From assembly GCF_002776525.5 (NCBI RefSeq), contig NC_045436.1:158470666-158534665 (forward strand): 64,000 nt of DNA. The letters are read 5' to 3'. Source of the stretch: Piliocolobus tephrosceles (Eukaryota > Chordata > Mammalia > Primates > Cercopithecidae). Below, piece after piece: positions 21,240-32,960 of the stretch. Every line of letters starts with the position of its first letter. The stretch's first letter is position 1. The position numbers and the translations under genes are program-made. The notes beneath the pieces are model-generated. The model was given only the letters and a program-made list of their open reading frames with translations. It did not search any database and was not told the DNA's origin.

Positions 21240-21475
21240 TGGAGACAGATAGACCTGCAGTCTCAGCCTGACTCAGTCCCATTAGCTGCATCAACGTGGG
21301 CAAACTGTTTAATGTCTCTGAGACTCTGGTTCTTCGTGTGATGCAGGAAAAATAATCCACACCTCATAGGTTTCCTGTGGTTGAATGAATGAATGAATGA
21401 TTCTGTGCAAAGTACTTAGCATTGTGTTAGGCTCATTAAGTGATATTTATTATTTATTATTATTATTCTGAGCTT
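21240..21475 (+). repeat. MIR SINE with (GAAT)n and (TTA)n tracts
   Basis: AACGTGGGCAAACTGTTTAA, TGTCTCTGAGACTCTGG and CACACCTCATAGGTTTCCTG give MIR order on the plus strand. Five copies of GAAT interrupt it at about 21384-21402, and a TTATTTATTATTATTATT tract ends it at 21448-21468. Confidence 0.8.
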
Positions 21476-22502
21476 AAGTATAGACCTCAAGAGGATCAGC
21501 CAAGACCAGTGTACACTTTGGAAATATCCTTTCTAAGGACAAGAAAAATGTCTTGGAATAAGACTCCATAAATCCCTCTTTCACTGTGTCTGACAGAGTT
21601 AAAGCAGCTTCCCTGAAGTGCCTTGGCTCCCAAGGGCCCTTTACTTCCTGGGAAAATCTGCTTCCTCCCTCATGTGCTCTGCTCATCCTCCTACTCCCAT
21701 CTGCACCAATTAGCAGGGAGCAGATTGTCAGAGACCCAGGAGAGCACCTTGAGAATGGGAACGCCATGCTAGGAACAGGTGAGCCTTCGGAGCCTGTGCA
21801 GGTAATGGGGTCGAAAATGAAGATGTATTCGGGGAAGAGAAACTACAACTCTGCTGATAAAGTGATGAAGTGAATGGAAATGAAAAACGTGGCATAATTT
21901 GTTAAGGAAACACTAGCTGCTGCAGGCGAAGGCAACGATGAGGGAGGCTGGATATTGTCGAAGGTTATAGAATGAACCAGCAGTCATAACCTGAAGCCTT
22001 GCTGTGACACAAAGGAGGGAAATTTTACTGCCAGTGTTTTCTTTATATTTTAAGTGTTTCTGTATTTTCAAAGAGGTCTTCAATTCCCTAGTTATCTAGC
22101 CCTGCCCACTGAAGAAATATAGGAAATGACTTTAGATTAACATAAAAATACAACTTTATGCCTATAATCAGAGTAACTGAACTGAATATAAGCCGTTTGG
22201 ATTCTAGATGGTATATTTCAAATAACAATTCAGAGAGCCAACCCCAGAATATTTTCCTAATCACCCATGTAGAATGGTATTCTCGAGTTATCACTACAAT
22301 GTAAAACAATTTGACCAAGGAAACGTGATGAAGTAGATTCCGGTAAATAGAAACTGGTGTGAAAATTTGCCCCATGTATAAGTATGTCCTCCAGGAAGGT
22401 TTGTGCATGTTTACCAATCAATATAGTTTTCATTACTTTAACCTGTTGTGATAGTGTCTGTCAATCCTTTCTCCCCTAACCACAGATGTATGATCGGATT
22501 GG
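21476..22502. other. Unassigned non-coding stretch
   Basis: No recognised mobile element. Frames of 95-109 aa on both strands have no known domain. The part at 22130-22450 is unique-looking and AT-rich. Confidence 0.45.
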
Positions 22503-22562
22503 TCTCCTCTCTCTCTCTCTCTCACTCTCTCTCTCTCTCTGTCTCCCCGTCCCTCCCTCCCC
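22503..22562. repeat. (TC)n microsatellite
   Basis: TC dinucleotide run with single interruptions, passing into CCCT units. Likely polymorphic. Confidence 0.95.
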
Positions 22563-23499
22563 CCGCTTCCGAGGAATATCACTGTTTCTGATAGTTTACT
22601 GAAGGAGAGATTTTGTGGCTTAGAGGTAGGTCTAGCAAGGGCTCCAAGATGCAGCCACAGAGAAAAGTGGAAAACAAACCTCTAAAAGTCAGAGTGGCTT
22701 CCTCAACTGTGAATAACTTTCCCAGTATCTAGGAAGCCTGGCTGTACTTCCTCTTTTGTTCAGCGATTAAAAGAGAGTTATCCTACCAATAAACCCCCTG
22801 CTCTTTAAACTAAATTAAAGGAAGGCCACAGAGCCCACAAGGGTAACCAGCTGGTTTACATAAAGCTTGAAGATTCTTCATCGTTTTCCTGACAAGAGTC
22901 CCTTTGGACTTTGCTTGAATACCCCCTTGAATGCACACTCATTACCTCACAATGTAGTCCATGCCATTTCTCAACAACTCTTCCTGGCAAGGTACATGGG
23001 GACAAATAATAGAAATAAAAGTTTCCATCAATTAATTGATCAATTAAGGATGCAGATGAAGCCAGAACAAGAAAGCATAATCCCAATCCTGTTACACAAC
23101 TTCTCCCAAACCCTCTTTCCTGCAGGGCTGGCAGCTATTCACACACCAGTGGATCAGGAAAAATGGAGCCCTTTTCATCACCTTGCTCTCTATCCAGGTC
23201 TGGACCACCAGAAGGATAGTATCAAAAGGAGGACAGGAAATTACTCATAAAACATATAAAGCACGGTGTCTGCCTCCATTAGACTATGGCTGGGCAGCCA
23301 TAAATATGGCCCTGCTGACTTTTTCTGTCCATGGTTCTTTGTATAAAATTGTGTTTTCAATTCTAGTGATGAAAGTAATGTATTTTTGTCATAGAAAATC
23401 CACAAAAATGGTAAATCACAATGAAGTAAATAAAAATAAACCATAACCCCACCGCCCAAAGATAACTCCTGTCCTTTTGGTGTATATCCTTCCATGGGA
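22563..23499. other. Unassigned non-coding stretch
   Basis: No recognised element. A 127-aa frame at 22867-23250 has no recognisable domain and no splice or promoter context I can support. Confidence 0.45.
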
Positions 23500-23780
23500 T
23501 TTTGTTTATTTATTTACTTTGTTCCTTAATTACAATATTTTTCATAGTGTTTTATAATTTGCTTCTATTTAATGTAACACTCTGCCATAAACATTTTATT
23601 TTACATTTTAATAACTTAAACAAATTAAGTTATTAAATTTCTTCTCCAACATAATCTTCAATGGCTGTGGTGTCCATGTGCATGGATGTACCATTATCTG
23701 TTTATATGATTCTGCTTTTGAAGGGCACTTAGGCTGTTAGCAGCTCTATAACATGACATATGATGGAGGAAAGATCAGGC
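23500..23780 (-). repeat. Old L1-like fragment, minus strand
   Basis: Words such as ATTTTTCATAGTGTTTTATA, CAATGGCTGTGGTGTCCATG, GGATGTACCATTATCTG and GAAGGGCACTTAGGCTG follow the reverse-strand pattern of old L1 3' ORF2/UTR sequence (the TGGATGTACCATAATTTA / GACATTTAGGTTG region). Diverged. Confidence 0.5.
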
Positions 23781-24439
23781 ACTCTGGGACCAGAGAAGAA
23801 GAGCTCAGAGAATAGGCTTAACAGGTCGAGGAGAGTTTCCTGGAGGAAGTGACTCTTGAATAGTACTTTTCAGATTGCAAGGCAACACATTTATTTAGTC
23901 CTCACGATTGGACAAGGCAGTATTGGCCTTAACATTTCTCTCAGCTTGACTAAACTTTAGACAGGCTTCTTCACGTCTCTAGGTCACTGACCTCCCTTTA
24001 CTTACAGCATTTGCTTTAGAAAACTTGTAATTACAAATTCTTCCTCTGTCCCTTTGAGAAGTAAATCTTCTTAAAAGCCGCTTGCCAGGTTTATACTCCA
24101 AGAATGCCTTTCTCAAGGATCTGGGAGCCATCCTTGGAAATGTCATCATCAAGGAAAATAGAGTTCCTATCCCCTGTTTCTGTGGAAAGGTAGGAGCCTA
24201 GCTTTAGCAGCCACCTTGTTCCAAGTTGGAAAACTTTATTCTGTCATGAAGATATGAGGAATTTTAGTTTTCCTTTGGGTGAAACCAATTAGCAAAGAGA
24301 AATAACCTACAATGACCCCATCTCAGCTCTTAAAAACTCTTCAGCCCTTTGTTTCAGCAGAGTTAAGCTTAGACTGAGTTCTAGGCTCTTCTCCCTATTC
24401 TTGAATAAAGTGTAGGAGACCCAGAGACCACCTCCAACC
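23781..24439. other. Unassigned non-coding stretch
   Basis: No gene or confident repeat. A weak MIR-like patch lies near 23870-24000. Confidence 0.4.
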
Positions 24440-24930
24440 CCCCTTTTAGCTCTTAGTGGGCACTTCAATTGAGTCAAGAAACCAAATTGACAATAGGCAG
24501 ATTAATAAGAGAGAAGCATATAAATTTTATGAGTTTAACATATACACAGGAATCTTCACAAAAAAAGTGAAGCTCGAAGTGGTCAAAGCAAGATGCTTTC
24601 ATACTATTTAGACAAGGAATGATACATTTGAGAAGAGCCGACAGGACAAGGAGGATATGGGTAGAGACAGTAAATTTCTACGGAAGTCACTGGGAGATAT
24701 ATGTGGTGTGGAGGCGTGTAAAACTAGTGGAAAATAAAGATTAATTCAGTAAGTATATTTATTCAGGTCCATTGCAGCCTCAATTTCCCAGTCTCTGGTG
24801 ATAAGGGCTATTTTCTCTCAGGTATGGAGAGGGTACCCCTCCCAGATGAAGGATTTTTTAAGGTTTGCTGAATCTAGGAAGAGACAGGTCATCAAGCCCT
24901 TTCTAAAGTTTCTTCAGTGTTTTTCAACTC
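24440..24930 (-). mobile_element. Probable old LTR fragment, family unknown
   Basis: GACAATAGGCAGATTAATAA, AGAGAAGCATATAAATTTTA and ACAAGGAATGATACATTTGA are words I associate with an ERV-type LTR in reverse orientation. Ends cannot be set, and the assignment is recollection-based. Confidence 0.4.
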
Positions 24931-25214
24931 AAAATAATCAATATACCGATTTGGTATATTTGGAAATGGCACATTCTTCACTCCTTCAAAAGTCTTCCTT
25001 GACTGTTCAATTTTATCCAGTACGAGTTTTGCTTTGACACAGTAAAAGTCACTTCCTATTGTGCAAGTGAGGAAAACAGGACTGAAAGAGAAGTGACTAG
25101 GCACAAAATCCATGAGTACCTAGACTAGATGTTGGCGAGATTCCTGAGTTCTCTTCGAATTCCTCCATGCTGCATTGATAAGAGAGATTGAAATTAACTA
25201 GCATGGTTTATTAT
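24931..25214. other. Unassigned stretch
   Basis: No recognisable feature. Paired 73- and 79-aa frames on opposite strands look random. Confidence 0.45.
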
Positions 25215-25545
25215 ACTGACAGCCTTACTGACTTGCTGGCTTCTCTATGTTCTTCACCTACAAAATGAAACCATAATACTACAAACCTACAGGGTAGCTG
25301 TGAGGGTTAAATGAGTTAGTAAATGAAAAGTGGCAGTTTCCAGCACATAGAACCTGTTATTCTTATTAACATCATTATTATTGTTACTATGGAAGAGCAC
25401 CGATTTTAGAGTCAGAAAAGTCTGGGACCAAATTTATCACCAACTGGGTGAGGGTATTAGGCAATCAACTTGTTTCCTAATAGATTGTGGAAAGATTTAA
25501 ATCACATAGCAGACGCAAAGCAAATGGTTCACATTGGTCCTTTGG
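25215..25545 (+). repeat. Two adjacent MIR fragments, plus strand
   Basis: The first has TTCTTCACCTACAAAATGAA, GTAGCTGTGAGGGTTAAATG and CCAGCACATAGAACCTG. The second, from about 25395, begins with the MIR 5' words GATTTTAGAGTCAGAAAAGT and ends near 25545. Confidence 0.8.
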
Positions 25546-25549
25546 TAGG

Positions 25550-26155
25550 CAGAATTCTGGAATGACCTTTCAAGTTTTCTGGTGCCCAGTTATTCAATTA
25601 AATGCAAATATAAGTGTTGCTGTGAAGATATTTTGCAGATGTAATTAAAGATCTAAATAAGCTAACCTTAAAATACAGTGATTATCTGGATGGGCCTGAT
25701 TGAAACATGCAAGCCCTATCAAAGCAGAAAGTTTTATCTAGCTGGTTGCAAAAAACCGAAGTCAGAAAGATTCAAAATGTGACAAGGATTCAACATGCAG
25801 TTGATGTCTTTGAAGATGGACAGAGCCACTTGAAAAGAATCTGAGATCAGCCTCCAGGAGCTAAGAATGACCCTCAGCCAACAGCCGGCAAGAAATTTAT
25901 TTCTACACCCCAAGGAAGCAAATTCTGCCAACAACCTAAACGATCTTAGAAGTGGATTCTTCCCCAAATCCTACAGATAAGAGCATAAATTGGTCAATAC
26001 CTTGATTTCAGCCTTGTAAGACTCTAAGAAAAAAATCCAGCCAAGCCTGCCCCAACTTCTGGCCTACAGAACTGTGAGATCATAAATGAATGTGGTTTTC
26101 ATCCACAACATTTGTGATAATCTGTTATGCATGAATAGAAATCGAATACAGGTCC
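25550..26155 (+). mobile_element. Old ERVL-type LTR, plus strand
   Basis: GTAGGCAGAATTCTGGAATG, GAAGATATTTTGCAGATGTA, GGATGGGCCTGATTGAAAC, CCTCAGCCAACAGCCGGCAA, TTCTGCCAACAACCTAAACG, ACCTTGATTTCAGCCTTG and GAACTGTGAGATCATAAATG follow the order of a long ERV LTR, ending with a diverged AATAAA region and a TTATGCATGAATAGAAAT tail. I am confident it is an LTR, not of the family. The 77-aa minus frame is spurious. Confidence 0.65.
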
Positions 26156-27264
26156 TGTGTGACATTTTTGTTTGTTTGTCTTTGTTTCTATTTTCCTCCT
26201 CAAACATAAACCAAAAGTAGATGCAGGGGTTGCAACTCAGCCCTTTCCTATGTGCTCATGTGTCCCGGCCCAAGGTCAAAGTGTTGTATTATTCCCCTAG
26301 GACATCCTGGCTACATAGGCAAGCATCCTGGTTAAAAGTCTGAGGCAGCCTCAAGAGTCCCTTTGAAAATACACTCACTTTTCAAGCCTCAGTACCAATG
26401 CACTAAAGAGATCAGATTGTTTTCAAAATTGAGAAACGCAGGCAAGTCCATTTGTACCTTTTTATTGACATATCTGACCTTGCTGGAAAAGTATGTTATG
26501 TTTTGCTCTAAAAATTATCAGAGAGTACAGCTTGCTGCATGATATTTCATATTACAGGACAGAGCACTCAAAGCCACTCTCCTCGAAGAAGCACTGCCAC
26601 CGCTGAAAATCTGTAGAATCTTGATGAGATATTTTTTTTTCCCCTAGCATCAGGTCTGCAATGTTAACTGGGCCTCACTGTTAGCAAGTGATTCAGTAGA
26701 TGGAACCTTTGTGTGACATTTCCTTGATCGAATCACTCTACCAAGTACAGGTGTAGTTGTGAGTAAAATAATCAGTCTTGGACTTTATTTCTCAAAATTA
26801 TTGTTTCCTAAAAGCACTTGGTGGACATTGAGAATGCCTGTGATCATTGGGTTTGTTTGGATGTTGACTCTTTGGACAAATCTCAAAACTATAACCAAAA
26901 TTCAAGTCAGGGCCAGTGAAAAAAATAAAATAAGCCCTCTTATCATTTTGTCCAGATTTCTTGTCCTCAGACAGAAAACTTATCCCCTTAGGATAGCTGT
27001 GTTACATATTCTAATCTCTACCTACTGTAAAATGACAGAATGTCCATGTTGGCTCTTATTTGTTCATAATTCAATGAAGCATTAACTTATATATGCTAGG
27101 GACAGTGACAGATGCTGGGAATACAAGTTTGAAATTAACATAGCTGTGTATTTAAATAGGAAAAGCAGATATTAACCTTTCTAAGGAACTCGTGCTGCTC
27201 CTTCATCTCTTTCTATGGATAGATCAGGATAAAAGGCAGATTGTAGAATATTAAGACAGTTGAA
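26156..27264. other. Unassigned, unique-looking AT-rich stretch
   Basis: No recognised repeat. The part at 26390-26780 is not repetitive and could be a conserved non-coding block, but there is no direct evidence. The 108-aa frame at 26759-27085 lacks a known domain. A short L2-like patch lies near 27085-27150. Confidence 0.4.
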
Positions 27265-27405
27265 CAATCAGGGATCACTCCTACCTATTAGATACATAAC
27301 TTTGCACAAGCTGCATAAGTTCTCTAAACCCCACTTTGATCATGTGTAAAAAGAGAGTAATAATCAGATTGACACAATGAGGGTATTGTTAAGATTAAAG
27401 GAGAG
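27265..27405 (+). repeat. MIR SINE, plus strand
   Basis: AACTTTGCACAAGCTGCATA, AGTTCTCTAAACCCCACTTT and GAGGGTATTGTTAAGATTAA follow the MIR order. Confidence 0.75.
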
Positions 27406-27764
27406 GTCTTAGTCCATTCAGGTGGCTATAACAAAATGCCATAAACTGGGTGGCCCATAAACAATAGACATTTACTTCTCACAGTTCTGGAAACTGAGAA
27501 ATATAAGATCAAGACACAGATTTTTAATGTTGGGTGAGGGCCTGCCTTTTAGTTCAGAGACAGCCATGTTCTTGCCATAACTTCACATGATGAAAGAGGC
27601 AAGGGAGCTCTGCGGGGTCTTTTTAAAAAGGGCACTAATCCTATTACATGAGAGCTTCATCCTCATGACCTGATCACCTCCCAAAGACCTCACTTCTAAA
27701 TACCATCACACTGGGATTAGACTTCAACATTTGAATTTTGGGGAGGACAAAAAAACTCTGTACA
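27406..27764 (-). mobile_element. MaLR-type LTR (MLT1/MST-like), minus strand
   Basis: Reverse orientation of the 13087-13440 family: GTCTTAGTCCATTCAGGTGG, AAAATGCCATAAACTGGGTG, CTCACAGTTCTGGAAACTG, AGGGCACTAATCCTATTACA and TGATCACCTCCCAAAGACC, ending in GAATTTTGGGGAGGAC. Solo, with ends approximate. Confidence 0.85.
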
Positions 27765-29149
27765 CAAAAGCAATCAAGCACATTTAGAGAAATTTCTGGT
27801 TTGAAACTTGTCTTGGTGATTAATTTTCATGTTTAATAGGTATAACCAATGTTACATGTCATTTAGTTATAAGCAAATGAGTTTACTCCCTTCAAAATTG
27901 CATATATCTAAGGAAAGAATCTACAATTGGCAGAAGTCATAATGATTCACTCTCAGGATAGTTTTTTTTTTCTAGTTTCTAGTTTCCAGTTCTGATAGTG
28001 TAGGGTTTCTTTTTGTATTATATTTCTGTATTTCAAAGCAGAATATGTGCTCAAAATGGTTATGAATATCATAAAGTATATTCCTGTTTTTGATTCAGAC
28101 ATAGGCTGAAGTTAATGAAAGCATATTTTTTGTTTTCATTTTTAAGTTTGTACAAGAGACTAATAATAAAACAAACCTGATGATAATAAGTATTTCTCAA
28201 TCACAACCATTTTATCAAACTCCAAAGGATTGCCCATTACTTTAAACACTAGTCATGTTTTCACCACTATGCCTGGATTTTGAGAAATACTTAAACAAAA
28301 AAGTTCTAGCCTCTCCTCTAACACAGATCTTTGGATAAAGCACCAATTGGGTTTATATCTCAGTATCTCCGTCTGTATAAAAGAAGTGTTTGATATGCTT
28401 AAAAGTACCTTTAACTAACACAGTTATATTATTTAGTTATATAGCAAAATAAACCTCCATAAAATGTGTGAATGGTCCTTTAATGTTTATTTGAAAACAA
28501 AAGCCAAATTAAGATAGCTATTCAAATAAATGCATTGAATTCTGTAAAGCCTCAGCTAAAATGTGTATTCCTCAAGGCACTACCTGCATGGTATTTGTTT
28601 TGTTTATCTGATTCCCTTTTGACCTATTGCTATAAACACCATGGGCACTTGATATATTTTCATTGAATAATTGATTGACTGAACCCATGCAACAGGCTCC
28701 AATTTATGTCTCAGACTCAGCTACATCTATTGAACCTACAAGAGTGAGTGAATCAGGACAGAGCCCCAGACACAACCACGGCAAACAAATATCACCCCCC
28801 ATAACCCAAGCTCTAGGTCTAATTTCGTCATATGAGATGTGCAACTATCAACAATTCTTAATTGGGTTTCATTGCACATGAGAGGGTTTTTTTTTTTTTT
28901 TTTTTTTCCTTTTCCTCAGAGTGCTAGACCTCAAGACAATACTTTCCTGTGTAAATGCTATGTTTTTTTTTCAAAACAAAGAATGTGATGGTTCATATAT
29001 CTTTTAGGTCAAATATTGGAAAATGTGAAAGCTTGCGGAGAGAAGCCTTTGGTTTCCTTGCCACTAGAGTGCTTGAGATGATTTTAGGCAACTGTCTACC
29101 AAAACTGTGTGCTCTTTCTGCCCTTTGCTTTGTTTTCCTTTGAGGAACC
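27765..29149. other. AT-rich unassigned stretch with T(21) tract
   Basis: No gene or confident mobile element. A run of about 21 T lies at 28887-28907 and shorter T runs at 27961 and 28964. The T tract could be the reversed tail of a lost retrotransposon, but no body is visible beside it. Confidence 0.45.
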
Positions 29150-29265
29150 AATCTACTCACTGATCCTGCAAACATTCCTAAGGCATCTGGCCAGACACTG
29201 GGCTGAATGTGAACGTGAATAATAAAAAGCATTCCTGACCTCAAGTAACTCATAGGTAAAGAAAA
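29150..29265 (-). repeat. L2 LINE 3' end fragment, minus strand
   Basis: CAAACATTCCTAAGGCATC, CCAGACACTGGGCTGAATG and AAAGCATTCCTGACCTCAAG match the reversed L2 terminus. Confidence 0.7.
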
Positions 29266-29489
29266 ATATTTAACTGCTTTAACTTTAAGTATTACATTAA
29301 TATTTGTGATTGCAATTGCCTCTTAGGAGTGTCTACTTCCCAGGGAGGTTGTGAGATGAAGCTCAAATGAGATAATGTGTGTAAAAGAATAAGTCCAAAG
29401 CCTCGGATTTTGTAAGTGCTCCACCAATACCAGCTGAAGACAATGGGAATCAGGCCCCCATCGTTACTGATACTCTCAGCGTTTAGAAG

Positions 29490-29959
29490 AACAACTTTTT
29501 GGTTCTTGCGATAGTTTGCTGAGAATGATGGTTTCCAGCTGCATCCATGTCCCTGCAAAGGACACAAACTCATCCTTTTTTATGGCTGCATAGTATTCCA
29601 TGGTGTATATGTGCCACATTTTCTTAATCCAGTCTGTCACTGATGGACATTTGGGTTGATTCCAAATCTTTGCTATTGTGAATAGTGCAGCAATAAACAT
29701 ACACCGCATGTTCTCACTCATAGGTGGGAATTGAACAATGAGATCACTTGGACTCGGGAAGGGGAACATCACACACCGGGGCCTATTATGGGGGGAGGGG
29801 GCAGGGATGGCATTGGGAGTTATACCTGATGTAAATGACAAGTTGACGGGTGCTGACGTGTTGATGGGAGCAGCACACTAACATGACACAGGTATACCTA
29901 TGTAATAAACCTGCACGTTGTGCACATGTACCCTAGAACATAAAGTATAAAAAAAAAAA
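29490..29959 (+). mobile_element. L1 3' end with 5' inversion (twin priming)
   Basis: Two L1 segments meet head to head near 29702. Bases 29490-29702 are antisense L1 (ATGGCTGCATAGTATTCCAT, TGGACATTTGGGTTGATTCC, AGTGCAGCAATAAACATAC). Bases 29703-29948 are sense L1 (CCGCATGTTCTCACTCATAG, GGTATACCTATGTAATAAAC, TGCACATGTACCCTAGAACA) and end in an A tail at 29949-29959. The two parts are almost adjacent in an intact L1. This is the standard product of 5' inversion during insertion. TSD not resolved. The family looks primate-age. ORF2 is only a fragment and has no function. Confidence 0.9.
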
Positions 29960-31122
29960 GAAATGGAATAGAATAGTCCAGAAAATATAGAGTGTATCAA
30001 ATCTAGTTAACTAGGTATTGTTTTGCGACAATTTTTAGTTCTAGATAGATGATAGATTGACCTATCAATAGATAGATAGAATGTATACATTGGATCACGA
30101 TGTAAAAGATGTATCTTACTAAGGGTGAAGGTCAAAAAGGTTTGAAAATGAGTTAGACCATATTGCCTCTCTTTCTCAATCTTAGGAAGATGCTTCTTTG
30201 AATTGTAGCAAATTTCACATTTTAAGAATTTTTCCCACAATGTTGAGGGCATCACTCCACTCCAAATAATTTTTTCAAAGAATCACTGAATCCGACATAT
30301 TTGAAGTATTTTCAACAAGTTGTACCAATCCTTCCAATGATTATAGAGTAGTAAACCAAAGTGATTCCTCATTTACTCTTTCCTAGGCAAACCCAACGTT
30401 GTTTTATTAAAATTTGTATTACAATTAATTACTCTGACTATAATAAAAGACATCATGTTAACAAAAAAGTAAAAGAAGAAGAAGAACAATTTTTCCCCAT
30501 CAATGGGTAGAAATGTTCCTATGATGGGTGACTGAGAGTGTAACCTTGAGTCTAGAGAGGAAACGCCATGGGAGTGTGCCTTTCCACAGGGAGGTTTGGG
30601 GAAGAGGAAGCAAAAGTCAAAATAATTTCCTTTCCTTGAAACCAGGCTGTTGATGAATTTCTGCTTCAAATATTTGTTCCTCTTTTAGGTATGTTGCTTT
30701 TCATTTTCTTAGCCCTCATCTGTCTTTCTAAGGTAGCTTGTTTGCCCCTTTGTCATGGAGTGTCACTATGTTCTAAGGTACCAGGAGGCAGTACAGAAAA
30801 TCGCTCCATGCTGAGACTGAGAGGCTGGGAAGGAAAAGCTGCTCTCCCCAGAAGACAAGACAGACCCTCATGAAGACCTGAGAGATGGCCGACCGCAGGG
30901 GCTCTAGCCACACGGTGTGGCTAGAAATGCACATGTCATCTTGGAGTCATCTACTTCCTCTCTACACACATTCGTCTCCTCAATAGCCAAGTACTGAAGA
31001 TTTTGCCTTCTGAGGACTTCTAAAAACTGCCCCTCTTCTCCACCCTAACCAGGGTTTGATCTCTGTGGTGGCTTCCTCACTCTTCCCCTTGCCTTCAATC
31101 TTGCATCAAGTCCCTCAGCTGC

Positions 31123-31125
<3 letters not shown>
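29960..31125. other. Unassigned non-coding stretch
   Basis: It contains a short GATA-like patch at about 30043-30080 (AGATAGATGATAGATTGACC). No recognised mobile element and no convincing frame (the longest is 98 aa, minus strand). Confidence 0.45.

Positions 31126-31166
<41 letters not shown>
31126..31166. repeat. Uninterrupted A(41) tract
   Basis: Forty-one consecutive A residues with no adjoining SINE or LINE body on either side. It sits at the upstream edge of an L2 fragment. A tract this long and pure is usually recent or expanding. Confidence 0.97.
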
Positions 31167-31169
<3 letters not shown>

Positions 31170-31740
31170 TATGCTCCTTTAATTGGTTTCAGAGCTTCAC
31201 AGTCTGTCTCTTGCCTCCCTCTCCAGCCTCACTTCCACAGTGCTGTCTTCCACTTTGTCCCCCAGCAAGACTGCATTGCTTACAGTTCCCCAGAGCACCA
31301 TGTATTCTTTCTCTCTTTGCTTCTGCTCATGCTGTCCCTTGGCCTAGAATGTTCTCCCCAAACCCCTACTCATACTTTGAGGATAGAAAAGGACCTTGCC
31401 ACCACCTAGGATGATTAACCCACTCCGATTTGCCTGGGACTTTTTAGGTTTTATCATGAAAAGACCCACATCTCAGGAACTTCATCCCTACCCTAGTCCC
31501 TAATCTTTTCTAAGCTTTCTTCACCCTTCCTGATTAGGTTAGGTACCCCTCCTCCGTGCTCCTTTAGTACAGATCCTCTGTCACTACCACATTTCAGCAT
31601 GATTAGCTACTCATATATCTTAACCCACCCTTTGACTCTGAGCTCCTTAAGGGCAGGAACTGTATTTATTTAATTTTCTTCCTTTTTTGTATCCCCATAT
31701 AACATAATAATACCTAGAACACAACTGGCAGTTAATAAGA
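31170..31740 (+). repeat. L2 LINE 3' end, plus strand
   Basis: L2 order is clear: CTTCCACAGTGCTGTCTTCC, TTCTGCTCATGCTGTCCCTT, GGCCTAGAATGTTCTCCCC, GATTAGGTTAGGTACCCCTC, GACTCTGAGCTCCTTAAGGG, AGGAACTGTATTTATTT and ATACCTAGAACACAACTGG. About 31395-31490 contains text that does not fit and may be an insertion. The 67-aa frame is a decayed L2 translation. Confidence 0.85.
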
Positions 31741-31876
31741 AGGGAAAGGAGAGAGGGAGAAAGAGAAGAAGGATAAAACAAAGGAAGGAACAAAGGACTG
31801 AAGGTTTGTTACAGTAAAGCATATTGTTTAGCTCCAAAAACGAAGACATCATGGGATTCTCAGTCACTATATGTAC

Positions 31877-32447
31877 TTTTAAGAACCAGAAATACCATTT
31901 GACCCAGCAATGCCACTAGTGGGTATATACCCAAAGGATTATAAATCATTCTATTGTAAAGACACATGCATATGTATGTTTACTGCAGCACTATTTACAG
32001 TAACAAAGACTTGAAACCAACCCAAATGCCCATCAATGATAGACTGGATAAAGAAAATGTGGCACATATACACCATGGAATACTATGCAGCCATAAAAAA
32101 TGATGAGTTCATGTCCTTTGCAGGGACATGAATGAAACTGGAAACTATCATCCTGAGCAAACTAACACAGGAGGAGAAAACCAAACACTGCATGTTCTTA
32201 CTCATAAGTGGGAGCTGAACAATGAGAACATATGGACACAGCGGGGGGAATATCACACACTGGGGCCTGTCAGGGAGTGGGGAGAAAGGGGAAGGGGAGC
32301 ATTGGGACAAATACCTAATACATCCAAAGCTTAAAACCCACATGATGGGTTGATAGGTGCAGCAAACCACTATGGCACATGTACACCTATGTAACAAAGC
32401 TGCACGTTCGGCACATGTATCCCAGAACTTAAAAAAAAAAAAAAAAA
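31877..32447 (+). mobile_element. 5'-truncated L1 3' end, plus strand
   Basis: Starts in the ORF2 3' region (AAATACCATTTGACCCAGCA), then TGGGTATATACCCAAAGGAT, ACTATGCAGCCATAAAAAAT, CTGCATGTTCTTACTCATAA and TGTAACAAAGCTGCACGTTC, ending in an A tract of 17 at 32431-32447. It is a primate-age L1 by resemblance. Only the ORF2 tail is present and the frame is interrupted, so it makes no working protein. TSD not found by eye. Confidence 0.95.
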
Positions 32448-32554
32448 GTAATATCTATTGATTTATTTTTTTCTTGTAAGTAAACATCTTTCTATAGCAA
32501 TACATGGAAGTAGATATCACTGTACTCTCCAGTTCAATTAGATATACTGGATAT

Positions 32555-32960
32555 TGGTTGGGGACTAAATTAGCATAAATGTTAAAAAGCTACTGTAGCA
32601 AATAAGCACCAACATTTTAATGTCTTAACATAATAGTTTATTTCTGCTTACACAGAGTTGAATTTAGAATGCAAGTGTTCCTCACTGACAAGCATCTCTG
32701 CTCCATATGGTCATTCAGGGTCCCAGGCTCCTTCCAACCTGTTTCTCTCTCATTCATTGAGGTCAAAGTCTTCTAAATCTAGGCAGCAAACAGGAAAAGA
32801 GCTTGAGGGCAGATGGTGGGCAATTGTATAGACCAGTCCTGAATGGGCTGCTGGACATTACTTCCCTCTCATCCTGTTAGCTAGAACTCAGTCACACGAC
32901 CACTCCTAACTGCATGGGGAAGCTGAGCTACTCAGATGAGCTGTTGAATGCAAGGTGATG
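32555..32960 (-). repeat. Old LTR-like interspersed repeat, minus strand
   Basis: AATAGTTTATTTCTGCTTAC, CTGCTCCATATGGTCATTCA, GGGTCCCAGGCTCCTTCC, AGCTAGAACTCAGTCACACG and CACTCCTAACTGCATGGGG match a known class of old LTR-like repeats by memory. I cannot give the family name. Confidence 0.5.

Noticed and set aside
22867..23250. 127-aa frame, possible exon
   Set aside because: No recognisable protein family, no supporting splice sites or signals, and a length not unusual by chance in 64 kb.
28887..28907. T(21) run as the tail of a reversed Alu or L1
   Set aside because: No SINE or LINE body is found on either side.
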